A stretch of DNA of 64,000 bases, taken from contig NZ_CP047942.1 of NCBI RefSeq assembly GCF_014279835.1, forward strand, positions 2,356,001 through 2,420,000. Direction: 5' to 3'. The DNA comes from Synechococcus sp. MVIR-18-1 (GTDB taxonomy: Bacteria > Cyanobacteriota > Cyanobacteriia > PCC-6307 > Cyanobiaceae). Made by a program: the position numbers and the translations under genes. The first letter of the stretch is position 1; each line of letters starts with the position of its first letter. The notes under the pieces are model-generated. The model saw only the letters and a program-made list of their open reading frames with translations. It had not been told where the DNA came from and searched no databases. Below, piece after piece: positions 20,701 to 28,748 of the stretch.

Positions 20701-21839
20701 AGTTCGTCAACAAAAATGCTCGCTGGGCATGGGGTGTTGATCAGGTCACACTTGAAACCGCTGGCGCCTTTGATGAAGTCCTCAACGTCGATGGTGCTGC
20801 CAGCTCCAAGTACGGCAACTACTGGAATGGTCTTAGAGACTCAGACGGTTCAGTCTCCTTTGCCTTTGATCTCACTGACACCTCAAAGGACATCAATCTC
20901 AGACTTAAAGCCTTTGATATTGATTTTCACGATGAAGTCAAGATTCTCTTCAATGGCAATCTCATTGATCATCTTGATCTCACCGGTAACAACGCATTGA
21001 CATCTCAATCCTTCACTCTTGCCAATAATGATCTGATCACTGGCTCCAACACACTCCAGTTCGTCAACAAAAATGCTCGCTGGGCATGGGGTGTTGATCA
21101 GGTCACACTTGAAACCGCTGGCGCCTTTGATGAAGTCCTCAACGTCGATGGTGCTGCCAGCTCCAAGTACGGCAACTACTGGAATGGTCTTAGAGACTCA
21201 GACGGTTCAGTCTCCTTTGCCTTTGATCTCACTGACACCTCAAAGGACATCAATCTCAGACTTAAAGCCTTTGATATTGATTTTCACGATGAAGTCAAGA
21301 TTCTCTTCAATGGCAATCTCATTGATCATCTTGATCTCACCGGTAACAACGCATTGACATCTCAATCCTTCACTCTTGCCAATAATGATCTGATCACTGG
21401 CTCCAACACACTCCAGTTCGTCAACAAAAATGCTCGCTGGGCATGGGGTGTTGATCAGGTCACACTTGAAACCGCTGGCGCCTTTGATGAAGTCCTCAAC
21501 GTCGATGGTGCTGCCAGCTCCAAGTACGGCAACTACTGGAATGGTCTTAGAGACTCAGACGGTTCAGTCTCCTTTGCCTTTGATCTCACTGACACCTCAA
21601 AGGACATCAATCTCAGACTTAAAGCCTTTGATATTGATTTTCACGATGAAGTCAAGATTCTCTTCAATGGCAATCTCATTGATCATCTTGATCTCACCGG
21701 TAACAACGCATTGACATCTCAATCCTTCACTCTTGCCAATAATGATCTGATCACTGGCTCCAACACACTCCAGTTCGTCAACAAAAATGCTCGCTGGGCA
21801 TGGGGTGTTGATCAGGTCACACTTACGCAATACTTATAA
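17748..21839 (+). CDS. large subtilisin-like serine protease with six C-terminal tandem repeats
   Basis: A 1363-residue S8 peptidase. There is an I9-like propeptide (about 60–135). The catalytic triad is D243 (FVIDSGV), H276 (GHGTHVAG) and S446 (NGTSMAAPH). A Pro-rich linker follows (about 482–500), then a reelin-subrepeat-like beta domain (about 503–648). From residue 652 to the end there are six 119-residue repeats, the last ending in a different 4-residue tail. No Sec signal peptide is visible. The ABC exporter and HlyD genes downstream suggest type I secretion, although no glycine-rich RTX repeats are seen. The start is TTG 17748 or ATG 17799. Role inferred: extracellular protein degradation or attack; the target is unknown. 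Confidence 0.9.
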   Translation: MAIAEKKQSKAWKRGLDMQFLFDLFDPLTGQRTHQSDHVVNNAQFLNGSFESQLSQTTNSSTNELYYAFLEESNNDSSLQSRVSSALKAANIDASPIKLFEAINGFTISISPAEAERLEAIPTIRSIEADRPLPLTPPVEVIPETNNSAAESSLLSESGSSPGWREIDRAVSLDQYYVQTNTNPSREEELRANSINAAALPIYNNGSASTGEILPYGVKAVWGGSDISTKGNAGSGTYAFVIDSGVLDTTGDLNVNKTWSKSWVSGETAFTDGNGHGTHVAGTIAALANGVGVVGVAPGAEVISLKVFNSAGGGASYSTIIDAVNYATQVINNNGLDKSKVVINMSLGGSYSAGMDAAVKNAANQGIKFSIAAGNSGSDADGYSPASAGDHANIYTVSAVDNQYQMASFSNWDDQSGGDDVDVAAPGVSVLSYYKGGQLANLNGTSMAAPHVAGLLLMGGVKEGDMVTANWAGEADPFALASNGQPPSPPTPPPAPIKPPTEGLLDDFSGGQIASFWKSISLGTVNNNFTGRNESLFFTGSGTRSATTKTIDLDQGATISFDLIYGTDFNGGEEVDSGEEVVLEYSNNGSSWTTLKSFDISSGTRSWGNNSANLSADLATDSTQLRWRQKAHSSGNWDEWAVDEIFIIPLHDEVLNVDGAASSKYGNYWNGLRDSDGSVSFAFDLTDTSKDINLRLKAFDIDFHDEVKILFNGNLIDHLDLTGNNALTSQSFTLANNDLITGSNTLQFVNKNARWAWGVDQVTLETAGAFDEVLNVDGAASSKYGNYWNGLRDSDGSVSFAFDLTDTSKDINLRLKAFDIDFHDEVKILFNGNLIDHLDLTGNNALTSQSFTLANNDLITGSNTLQFVNKNARWAWGVDQVTLETAGAFDEVLNVDGAASSKYGNYWNGLRDSDGSVSFAFDLTDTSKDINLRLKAFDIDFHDEVKILFNGNLIDHLDLTGNNALTSQSFTLANNDLITGSNTLQFVNKNARWAWGVDQVTLETAGAFDEVLNVDGAASSKYGNYWNGLRDSDGSVSFAFDLTDTSKDINLRLKAFDIDFHDEVKILFNGNLIDHLDLTGNNALTSQSFTLANNDLITGSNTLQFVNKNARWAWGVDQVTLETAGAFDEVLNVDGAASSKYGNYWNGLRDSDGSVSFAFDLTDTSKDINLRLKAFDIDFHDEVKILFNGNLIDHLDLTGNNALTSQSFTLANNDLITGSNTLQFVNKNARWAWGVDQVTLETAGAFDEVLNVDGAASSKYGNYWNGLRDSDGSVSFAFDLTDTSKDINLRLKAFDIDFHDEVKILFNGNLIDHLDLTGNNALTSQSFTLANNDLITGSNTLQFVNKNARWAWGVDQVTLTQYL
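19701..21830 (+). repeat. tandem array, about 6 x 357 bp, apparently identical copies
   Basis: Units begin at 19701, 20058, 20415, 20772, 21129 and 21486 (period exactly 357 bp, 119 codons). By eye the nucleotide sequence of the copies is the same, including third codon positions, until the final unit diverges a few bases before the stop. Each unit encodes a beta-rich domain starting DEVLNVDGAASSKYG and holding LRLKAFDIDFHDEVKI; it looks like a jelly-roll or carbohydrate-binding-like fold. The identity implies very recent expansion or active homogenisation, so copy number may vary between isolates. Confidence 0.97.
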
Positions 21840-22536
21840 TTTAAACTATCCTTTTGCGTCCTAAGAGTTGATTACACTCAATCCTCAAAAGGACGGCCAG
21901 GCGCAATTACAGAGATAGTAGCGTCAACAATCAATATGTTGCTTAAATCAATAACTACGACTTAAAATCTGCCCCTATCCTAACTGAAATACAGACTTAA
22001 AGGCAAAGATCGACGAATACAGGCAATGGTTTCAATCTATTCAAATGTGGGAGAGACAAGCGCAGCAACTTTAAAATTCAGAAAGTTCCTTAACAGGTTC
22101 TCATTAATTTGCAAGATCGAGTTTTTCCAGGCTTGCAAGCTGAATCCCTTATGCTTCAAATCAAAGAAACAAAACCCAAAAATACAGAGTTGACCACTAA
22201 TAACAAAGAATTAAAACAAGTAATTATGTCCCTGCTAAACATAAAAGATTTAACAAAACTATCGCAATCCAAAAAACGGCACCTTGCCGTCCCTAAGCAA
22301 GCAGTACAACACTTGGCGTGAATACATATATCCAACAGCAAGTTGATGGCATCCTGAGTGACGAGAAGGCTTTATAAGACAAGGATTATTGGCTTTGTTG
22401 CCCCAAAGGATTGCGCATTCAGAAGGACAAAGGCCGCAATGCAACAGATATGTATGATTTTCGCACCAATCATGAAGAAGCGCTTGCTATAATTTCACCA
22501 AAAAGGTCAACATTTCAAAAACAAAAACTACTAAGG
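21840..22536. other. AT-rich spacer with degraded coding fragments
   Basis: About 700 bp between the protease and the foldase gene. An 8-bp inverted repeat (21849–21856 with 21886–21893) with a wide loop could be part of a weak terminator. A 70-codon frame at 22109–22321 (coiled-coil-like, NTELTTNNKELKQ) and an N-terminal extension of the foldase frame from 22411 have no recognisable homology. Base composition is clearly lower in GC than the flanking housekeeping genes. I call no gene here. Confidence 0.4.
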
Positions 22537-23286
22537 ATGAAGAATTACAATTCAATCTTAATAAGCCATCTCAAAGGCCATGACATTAATACTATTGAAC
22601 TCTTACGCCATCTCAATCTTTTAGGACCATTTGTGAAGCGCTTGCTCATAGAAGAATCCACTAAAGAAATCACTCCCCCAGCGGAACTCACTCAACAAGC
22701 CCTCACAAACCATTGCCAACAAAACCAACTCAGAAACGAAGAAGCCCTTAATCACTGGTTATCAGAGCGCTGCATCAGCAAAGACGAACTCTTGCTTCAG
22801 CTCAGTCTTCCCATCAAGCTCAGCAAACTTGCACTGGATTCTTTTGGCGCCAAAGCAGAAGCCCGATTCCTTCAACGCAAAGAAGAATTAGATCAGGCCA
22901 CCTACAGCCTCCTCAGGGTGAAAGATTCAGGCATCGCCCATGAGCTTTACCTCCAATTGGAGGCCGGTGAAACGAGCTTCGAGAAGCTGGCGACCAACTA
23001 CAGCGAAGGGCCTGAGCAACGCAGTGGCGGCAGGGTGGGACCCGCCCCGATCTCGCGAGCCCATCCCCAGCTTCAACAGCTGCTACGAACCGCTCCCATT
23101 GGAGTTGTGCTCGAACCCTTAGCCATTGAGCAGTGGTGGGTGGTGGCCCGCCTAGAAGAGCGCATGGAGGCCAGCTTTGACGACGCCATGCGACAACGGA
23201 TGGCGAGCGAACTTCTTGAGCAATGGATCACAACTGAAACGAACCATCTCGTCAAAGCGGTTTGCAACCGTGAGAATGCCCCTTAG
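22537..23286 (+). CDS. parvulin-type peptidyl-prolyl isomerase (PpiC/SurA-like) of the exporter cluster
   Basis: About 249 residues. The N-terminal helical region (residues 1–120) resembles SurA/PrsA-type chaperone arms. The rotamase domain follows: residues DQATYSLLRVKDSGIAHELY, FEKLATNYSEGPE and GRVGPAPISRAHPQLQQLL are the usual parvulin blocks. No signal peptide is visible, so it probably acts in the cytoplasm on the unfolded export substrate; this location is inferred. The frame is open to TTG 22411, but ATG 22537 (MKNYNSILI) is preceded by AAGG and seems better. It lies directly before the ABC exporter gene. Confidence 0.8.
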   Translation: MKNYNSILISHLKGHDINTIELLRHLNLLGPFVKRLLIEESTKEITPPAELTQQALTNHCQQNQLRNEEALNHWLSERCISKDELLLQLSLPIKLSKLALDSFGAKAEARFLQRKEELDQATYSLLRVKDSGIAHELYLQLEAGETSFEKLATNYSEGPEQRSGGRVGPAPISRAHPQLQQLLRTAPIGVVLEPLAIEQWWVVARLEERMEASFDDAMRQRMASELLEQWITTETNHLVKAVCNRENAP

Positions 23287-23426
23287 CAAGCCTGCCTCTC
23301 CTGACTTCAACCTCATCCAATGGGCTGCAGGCCCTGAAGCAAATCTTCCTCGAACGCGGAGAGCCTCTTCGCTATGAGCTAGGCCAACCGCTAAGTGAAG
23401 GACGCTTTATTCCTGGCCAAGTCCTG

Positions 23427-26249
23427 TTGATCGAACGCGGCACAGCCCGCCTTCTGGGTGAACAAGATGGTCGTCTCAGCACCCTGTCCAAACTGCATGC
23501 AGGAGAACTGGTTGGAGCGGCTTCTCTCTTAAGAGGTTCTCCCTGCGAAGACGTGCGAGCAGCGTCAGAGCTTGTCGTGCGCAGGCTGAGCGACAACGAC
23601 TTTTTGGATCTAGCGCAAAACAACCCAACCATTCGGGCTGAATGCCTCGGCCATCTTTGGACAGCCGAGCTGGCATCCCTACTGCAAATCCTCCTGGATC
23701 AAACCCCCAAACAAACGCGATCGCTGAACAGCTGGATTGAAGACCTGCTGCCCCAAGCGCAGATATTCGATGCCGCCGACGCTGCTGCAGTGCAACAAGC
23801 ACTGGAAGCCAATCAATGCCTCTTCCTCGCAGGAGAACCCTCGAATACCAGTGATGCCGCACTCGGCCAGGAGCTCACAAGCGCAGAACAGGTCGCTGCA
23901 TTAGCACCTGAAAAACAGCAACGTCCTTTGAGAGTGATCGCGCTGCCTAATGCAGCCATCCATGCACTCAGGCAAACAGACGCTGCGGAGGTCGTCAAAA
24001 CAGAAATCATTGGCAACACCTCCGTAGACGATGCAAAAGAAGCAGAGATCCCAAAGGCCCCACTACGACCTCCCGTCAGCCGCTTCAACAGCGAGCAAGA
24101 GGACGATCAGAACTTCTTCGTGGGCGGAGAGGGGGCATTGCAGGAAACCCTCGCCTGCTTCCAGATGCTGGCCAAGCTGATGAAGCTGCCATTCCGGCGT
24201 GACGCCATTGAGAAGGTGCTACGCGATCAATTAAGGCGTGGCCAAACCCCAACCCTGCGCTTATGCGGCCAAATCGCAGCAGGTCTTGGCTTGCATGTTT
24301 CGGGTGCCCAGGTGCCTGCGCGTTTCGGAACCCGCCTACAAACTCCCACGATGATTCCTTGGCAGGGAGGCTTCGCGCTGGTGACCCGCAGCGATGAACG
24401 CGGAATCATGCTCGCCTCACCGAGCCAGGGATTCGTAGACCTTCCAACCGCAACACTCGACGAGACCTTCCCAGAGGGAATCGAGCTATTACTGCTTGAT
24501 CGCACCAACACCACGCCTGAGCAGAACTTCGGCCCGGGGTGGTTCTGGCCTGCTCTGAAGCGCTACCGCAGCGTTCTGATCCAAGTGCTGGCAGCCAGCT
24601 TCGTCATTCAGCTGTTCACACTCGCGAATCCCTTGTTGATCCAAGTGATCATCGACAAGGTGATCAATCAGCGCAGCCTCGACACCCTTCAAGTGCTGGG
24701 CATTGCCCTCGTGGCAGTCACCATTCTTGAAGGAGTGCTTGGAAGCCTCAAAACCTTCCTCTTCGCTGAAACCACCAACCGCATCGACCAGCGTTTGGGC
24801 GCAGAGGTGATCGATCACCTGCTGCGCTTGCCGCTTGGCTATTTCGACAAGCGCCCCGTTGGCGAACTGGGCTCAAGGATCAGCGAGCTGGAGAAGATCC
24901 GTAACTTCCTCACTGGCCAAGCCCTCACCACGATTCTTGATGCCGCTTTTTCGGTGATCTACATCGTGGTGATGCTGTTTTACAGCTGGGTGCTCACCCT
25001 TATCGCCCTCGCCGTGCTGCCCATTCAGGTGGGGCTCACCCTGCTTGGCGCACCGCTGTTCCGGCGTCAATATCGAAAAGCGGCAGAAGCCAACGCCAAA
25101 ACACAAAGCCACTTAGTTGAGGTGCTTACTGGCATCCAAACGGTGAAGAGTCAGAACGTGGAAATGGTGAGCCGGTACACCTGGCAAGAGCGCTACGCCG
25201 AATACATCAGCAGCACCTTTGAGAAAACCATCAGCGGCACGGCTTTGAGTCAGACCTCCCAGGTGCTGCAGAAAATCTCTCAGCTGCTCGTGCTTTGGGT
25301 GGGTGCCACCTTGGTTCTCTCTGGCGACCTCACCCTGGGGCAATTGATCGCCTTCCGGATCATTTCCGGTTACGTGACCCAGCCACTCTTACGCCTTTCC
25401 ACCATCTGGCAGAGCATCCAAGAGCTGAAGGTGAGCTTCGAACGTCTCGCCGATGTAATCGATACGCCTCAGGAATCCAACGAACTCGATAAGGCCAAAG
25501 TGCCTCTCCCCTCCCTCCAAGGAGACGTGAGCTTTGAAAACCTCAGCTTTGCCTTCAGCAAAGGCTCACCAACCGTTCTCAAAGACGTGGACCTGCATGT
25601 GAAGGCTGGAACCTTCGTGGGAATCGTGGGTCAGAGCGGTAGCGGAAAAAGCACCTTGATGAAATTGCTCCCCAGGCTCTATGCCCCGGATCAAGGCCGG
25701 ATCCTGATCGATGGCTACGACATCGACAAGGTGGAGCTCTATTCCCTCAGGCGCCAAATTGGCATCGTGCCCCAGGATCCGCTTCTCTTTTCAGGCAGTG
25801 TGAGTGAAAACATTGCCCTCACCCAGCCTGACGTGGGAGCCGACGCGATCGTGACGGCAGCGAAGATCGCCTGCGCCCATGACTTCATCATGGAGCTGCC
25901 CAGCGGTTATTCAACGCCAGTTGGTGAACGGGGAGCGTCTCTTAGCGGCGGACAAAGGCAACGGATCGCGATCGCCAGAACCCTGCTCGCCAATCCAAAA
26001 CTTCTCGTGATGGATGAAGCCACCAGCGCTTTGGATTACGAAACCGAGCGCAAAGTTTGCGACAACTTGATCCAGGCGTTGCATGACTGCAGCGTGTTTT
26101 TCATCACCCATCGCCTATCCACCGTGCGCCGGGCAGACCGGATTGTTGTGATGCATCAGGGAGCCGTTGTTGAACAAGGGACTCACGATGCCTTGATGGA
26201 AAAACGAGGCCGGTACTACGCCCTTTATCGCCAACAGGAGGCCAGCTGA
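23427..26249 (+). CDS. type I secretion ABC exporter with cNMP-binding-like and degenerate C39 N-terminal domains
   Basis: At least 940 residues. Order: a cyclic-nucleotide-binding-like beta barrel (residues 1–50, plus sequence upstream), an acidic linker, a C39-peptidase-like domain lacking the catalytic Cys (about 231–355), six membrane helices (about 372–665), and an ABC ATPase with Walker A GQSGSGKST (about 736), signature LSGGQRQR (about 839) and Walker B LLVMDEATSALD (about 863). This is the HlyB/HetC-like exporter type for large substrates. TTG 23427 cuts into the cNMP domain. The same frame continues upstream to about 23277 with matching residues (RYELGQPLSEGRFIPGQ) but no ATG, GTG or TTG, so the real start may be CTG. 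Confidence 0.92.
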   Translation: MIERGTARLLGEQDGRLSTLSKLHAGELVGAASLLRGSPCEDVRAASELVVRRLSDNDFLDLAQNNPTIRAECLGHLWTAELASLLQILLDQTPKQTRSLNSWIEDLLPQAQIFDAADAAAVQQALEANQCLFLAGEPSNTSDAALGQELTSAEQVAALAPEKQQRPLRVIALPNAAIHALRQTDAAEVVKTEIIGNTSVDDAKEAEIPKAPLRPPVSRFNSEQEDDQNFFVGGEGALQETLACFQMLAKLMKLPFRRDAIEKVLRDQLRRGQTPTLRLCGQIAAGLGLHVSGAQVPARFGTRLQTPTMIPWQGGFALVTRSDERGIMLASPSQGFVDLPTATLDETFPEGIELLLLDRTNTTPEQNFGPGWFWPALKRYRSVLIQVLAASFVIQLFTLANPLLIQVIIDKVINQRSLDTLQVLGIALVAVTILEGVLGSLKTFLFAETTNRIDQRLGAEVIDHLLRLPLGYFDKRPVGELGSRISELEKIRNFLTGQALTTILDAAFSVIYIVVMLFYSWVLTLIALAVLPIQVGLTLLGAPLFRRQYRKAAEANAKTQSHLVEVLTGIQTVKSQNVEMVSRYTWQERYAEYISSTFEKTISGTALSQTSQVLQKISQLLVLWVGATLVLSGDLTLGQLIAFRIISGYVTQPLLRLSTIWQSIQELKVSFERLADVIDTPQESNELDKAKVPLPSLQGDVSFENLSFAFSKGSPTVLKDVDLHVKAGTFVGIVGQSGSGKSTLMKLLPRLYAPDQGRILIDGYDIDKVELYSLRRQIGIVPQDPLLFSGSVSENIALTQPDVGADAIVTAAKIACAHDFIMELPSGYSTPVGERGASLSGGQRQRIAIARTLLANPKLLVMDEATSALDYETERKVCDNLIQALHDCSVFFITHRLSTVRRADRIVVMHQGAVVEQGTHDALMEKRGRYYALYRQQEAS

Positions 26250-26251
26250 GC

Positions 26252-27511
26252 ATGACCACGCCAAACAAGAAACAGCCTTCCACAAGCAGCAACACGGGCA
26301 CCAATCCGATCGGCAATCTGGTGCGCCAAGCCCAAAACAGGCTGGAAAGCACTGTCAGCACAAGCGATCACAATGAAGCCGTGCTCCAGCAAAGTCAGGT
26401 TTGGGTGAAAGCGGTGACCTGGGGATTGATCGGTACCACCGTCTTTGGAGTGGCTTGGCTCGGCATTGCCCGCACAGAAGAGGTGGTGGTTGCCACAGGA
26501 AAACTCGAGCCGGTGGGAAACGTCAAAGAGGTTCGCGTCCCAGGGGGGGCCGTAGTGGAGGAGATCCTGGTCAAAAACGGGGAGCAAGTGAGTGAAGGCC
26601 AGGCTTTGATTTTGCTGGATCAGGAGAGCACGGCCGAACAGCTCAAATCACTGGAACAAGGTGTGATCGAAAAAACATCCCAAATCAATCAAAAACAAGC
26701 ACAGCTATCGCTTAAAAACCTGGAGCGCGAACGCACATTCGAACTGAATCGCGAACAGCTGGCAACAACCCGCGAGAATTTAAGACTTGAAACTCAAATC
26801 CTTAACAGACTGGAAGGACTAGCCAAAGAAGGTGGCATACCTGATATCCAATACCTGCAGCAACGCAACAAAGTGGCTGGCCTCAAGGGAGATTTAATCA
26901 AGTTGGAACTTGAAGGCAAACGCCAAATCAATCAGATCAACCAGCAGATTGAACAACTCAATGCTGAACTGGCTGGGCTACGCAGCGAACGCGCTCAACT
27001 CAATGCCAACCTCACAGAAGTAAAGGTCACCAATAAGAATCAAACCCTTCGAGCCCCTGTCAGTGGCATTGTTTTTGACCTGAAACTAAACAACCCCGGT
27101 TACATCACGCAAGCCCAATCATCTCAAGCGGCGTTAAAGGTGGTGCCATTCAACACCTTGGAAGCTGATGTGGAAATCCCAAGCAACAAAATTGGTTTTG
27201 TGCGCATTGGTCAACCAGCCGACATCAGCATTGACTCCTTTCCCGCCAGTGATTTTGGAGTCTTAGAAGGGACGGTCCAATCGGTTGGATCCGATGCTCT
27301 CCCACCAGATCAACAACAAATGCGTCAGGGATATTCATTCCCCGCCGTCATCAAACTAGACAGCCAACAACTCAAAATCAAAAACGGCAAAAGGTTGCCA
27401 TTACAAGTAGGGATGTCTCTCACAGCTAATATTAAATTACGCAGCGTGAGTTACTTGCAGTTACTCCTAAATACCTTTCAGAACAAAACCGATTCCCTTA
27501 GAGAGCTCTAA
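26252..27511 (+). CDS. HlyD-family membrane fusion protein of the type I exporter
   Basis: A 419-residue periplasmic adaptor. It has a cytoplasmic N-terminus, one membrane helix (about residues 50–70, VTWGLIGTTVFGVAWLGI), a biotinyl-lipoyl-like domain (VVATGKLEPVG), a long coiled-coil hairpin (about 120–255, Gln/Glu/Leu-rich), then the returning lipoyl half (LRAPVSGIVFDL) and a beta barrel. It starts 2 bp after the exporter's stop, so the two are cotranscribed. It would link the ABC exporter to a TolC-type outer-membrane channel, which is not encoded in this window. Confidence 0.92.
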   Translation: MTTPNKKQPSTSSNTGTNPIGNLVRQAQNRLESTVSTSDHNEAVLQQSQVWVKAVTWGLIGTTVFGVAWLGIARTEEVVVATGKLEPVGNVKEVRVPGGAVVEEILVKNGEQVSEGQALILLDQESTAEQLKSLEQGVIEKTSQINQKQAQLSLKNLERERTFELNREQLATTRENLRLETQILNRLEGLAKEGGIPDIQYLQQRNKVAGLKGDLIKLELEGKRQINQINQQIEQLNAELAGLRSERAQLNANLTEVKVTNKNQTLRAPVSGIVFDLKLNNPGYITQAQSSQAALKVVPFNTLEADVEIPSNKIGFVRIGQPADISIDSFPASDFGVLEGTVQSVGSDALPPDQQQMRQGYSFPAVIKLDSQQLKIKNGKRLPLQVGMSLTANIKLRSVSYLQLLLNTFQNKTDSLREL

Positions 27512-27514
27512 CCA

Positions 27515-28036
27515 TCAAAGCTGCACAGCTTCTTGCTGCTTGGTCTCCGCTTTCCAAACTCGCCAGCGCAACTCCACCCCGTCTGGCAGATCCACCACAA
27601 CCGGCCAAGAGGCGTTGTAAGGAATCAAATAGGGCTGCTTACCAAGGGATAAAAAGGATCTGCCTTGGGGTTGTTCTTGAGTACAAGCCATGCGCGTACT
27701 CAGCACAAGCACGGGCCCACTCACTTCAAACAGAGCCTTTCCAGAAGCTTTAGGCAGTCGCTGCATCGATAAAGATGGACCCGACAAGCGTTTGACATTG
27801 CAGTCCCTCTCCACCTCCTTCCCCACGATCAACTGGACGCGCCAATCGAGTGGATGGGCCGAAATCATTGCGTCGTCGCTCTTCGGCAGCAAGCCCGAGG
27901 GCTGAATCACCCAACGTTTCAAGCCTTGCTTGGGTGCTGGGTAACCACTCAAGTCAAGACGGGGAATCGCAACAGCAGGCGCTGAAGCAGCAACCATCAA
28001 CAGCGGCAGTGCCAGCCTCAAGAATCCCAGACCCAT
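27515..28036 (-). CDS. eco: ecotin, periplasmic serine-protease inhibitor with P1 arginine
   Basis: A 173-residue precursor with a signal peptide ([20 protein letters not shown], cleavage after AVA near residue 23). The ecotin fold is recognisable: [36 protein letters not shown], and LRWRVWKAE near the C-terminus. C79 and C118 correspond to the family disulfide. The reactive site aligned to E. coli STMMAC reads STRMAC, so the P1 residue is R115 instead of Met, favouring trypsin-like targets. The frame is open to 28138, but that part overlaps queC and the internal Met gives a proper signal. Convergent with hlyD (3 bp). Confidence 0.85.
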   Translation of the reverse strand: MGLGFLRLALPLLMVAASAPAVAIPRLDLSGYPAPKQGLKRWVIQPSGLLPKSDDAMISAHPLDWRVQLIVGKEVERDCNVKRLSGPSLSMQRLPKASGKALFEVSGPVLVLSTRMACTQEQPQGRSFLSLGKQPYLIPYNASWPVVVDLPDGVELRWRVWKAETKQQEAVQL

Positions 28037-28067
28037 GGTCTTACCCCTACGGCAACAGAATGCAAGC

Positions 28068-28748
28068 ATGACCGATTCCACCGCGATTGCCCTGCTCTCG
28101 GGAGGGCTTGATTCCGCAACGGCTGCTGCGCTCGCCATCCAGTCTGGCTTCCGTGTGATCGGCCTCTCCTTTGATTACGGCCAGCGCCATCGGCGTGAGC
28201 TTGAGGCCGCCGCGGACATCGCCAAGGCTCTGAACCTGGCAGAACATCACACCATCCACGTGGATTTGGCGATGTGGGGAGGCTCCTCACTCACCGATCA
28301 CGCCCAAACCCTTCCCACCAGCGGCGTTGAGGCGGGCATGATTCCGAACACCTATGTCCCAGGGCGAAACACTGTGTTCATTGCGATCGGACTCAGCCTC
28401 GCCGAGGCGCGAGGTGCCGATCGACTCGTGCTGGGCGTCAACGCCGTGGATTACTCGGGCTATCCCGACTGCCGGCCCGATTATCTGAAGGCCTTTCAGA
28501 ATCTTGCAAACCTCAGCAGCCGCGTTGGACGAGAAGGCCATGGTCCAACGCTATGGGCACCACTTGTGGAGTGGAGTAAACAAAAAATTGCAGAGGAAGC
28601 ACTACATCTAGGGGTTCCCATCGAACGCACCTGGAGTTGCTATCGCGGCGGAGACGTGCCCTGTGGTGTGTGCGACAGCTGCCGAATCCGTGATGAAGCG
28701 CTGCTCGCCGCAGGACGGCCGGACCTGTGCAGCCCAGGCCGTCGATGA
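28068..28748 (+). CDS. queC: 7-cyano-7-deazaguanine synthase
   Basis: A 226-residue QueC that uses ATP and ammonia to turn 7-carboxy-7-deazaguanine into preQ0. It has the P-loop [13 protein letters not shown] (about residues 8–20), [22 protein letters not shown], and the zinc site [19 protein letters not shown] near the C-terminus. ATG 28068 is chosen over an upstream GTG because [13 protein letters not shown] is the family start. The stop overlaps pabB by 4 bp (ATGA). Its 5' end lies 31 bp from the divergent ecotin start. Confidence 0.94.
   Translation: MTDSTAIALLSGGLDSATAAALAIQSGFRVIGLSFDYGQRHRRELEAAADIAKALNLAEHHTIHVDLAMWGGSSLTDHAQTLPTSGVEAGMIPNTYVPGRNTVFIAIGLSLAEARGADRLVLGVNAVDYSGYPDCRPDYLKAFQNLANLSSRVGREGHGPTLWAPLVEWSKQKIAEEALHLGVPIERTWSCYRGGDVPCGVCDSCRIRDEALLAAGRPDLCSPGRR

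Noticed and set aside
20002-21714. Five repeated 94-codon frames in the +1 frame of the array
   Set aside because: They are out-of-frame shadows of the repeated domain.
19701-21830. The 357-bp tandem array as a CRISPR, transposon or intergenic repeat
   Set aside because: It is entirely in frame within the subtilase and encodes a 119-residue domain; no spacers or terminal inverted repeats.
22109-22321. 70-codon plus-strand frame in the protease–foldase gap
   Set aside because: Low-complexity Lys/Asn/Leu content in AT-rich DNA, no ATG start, no recognisable family.
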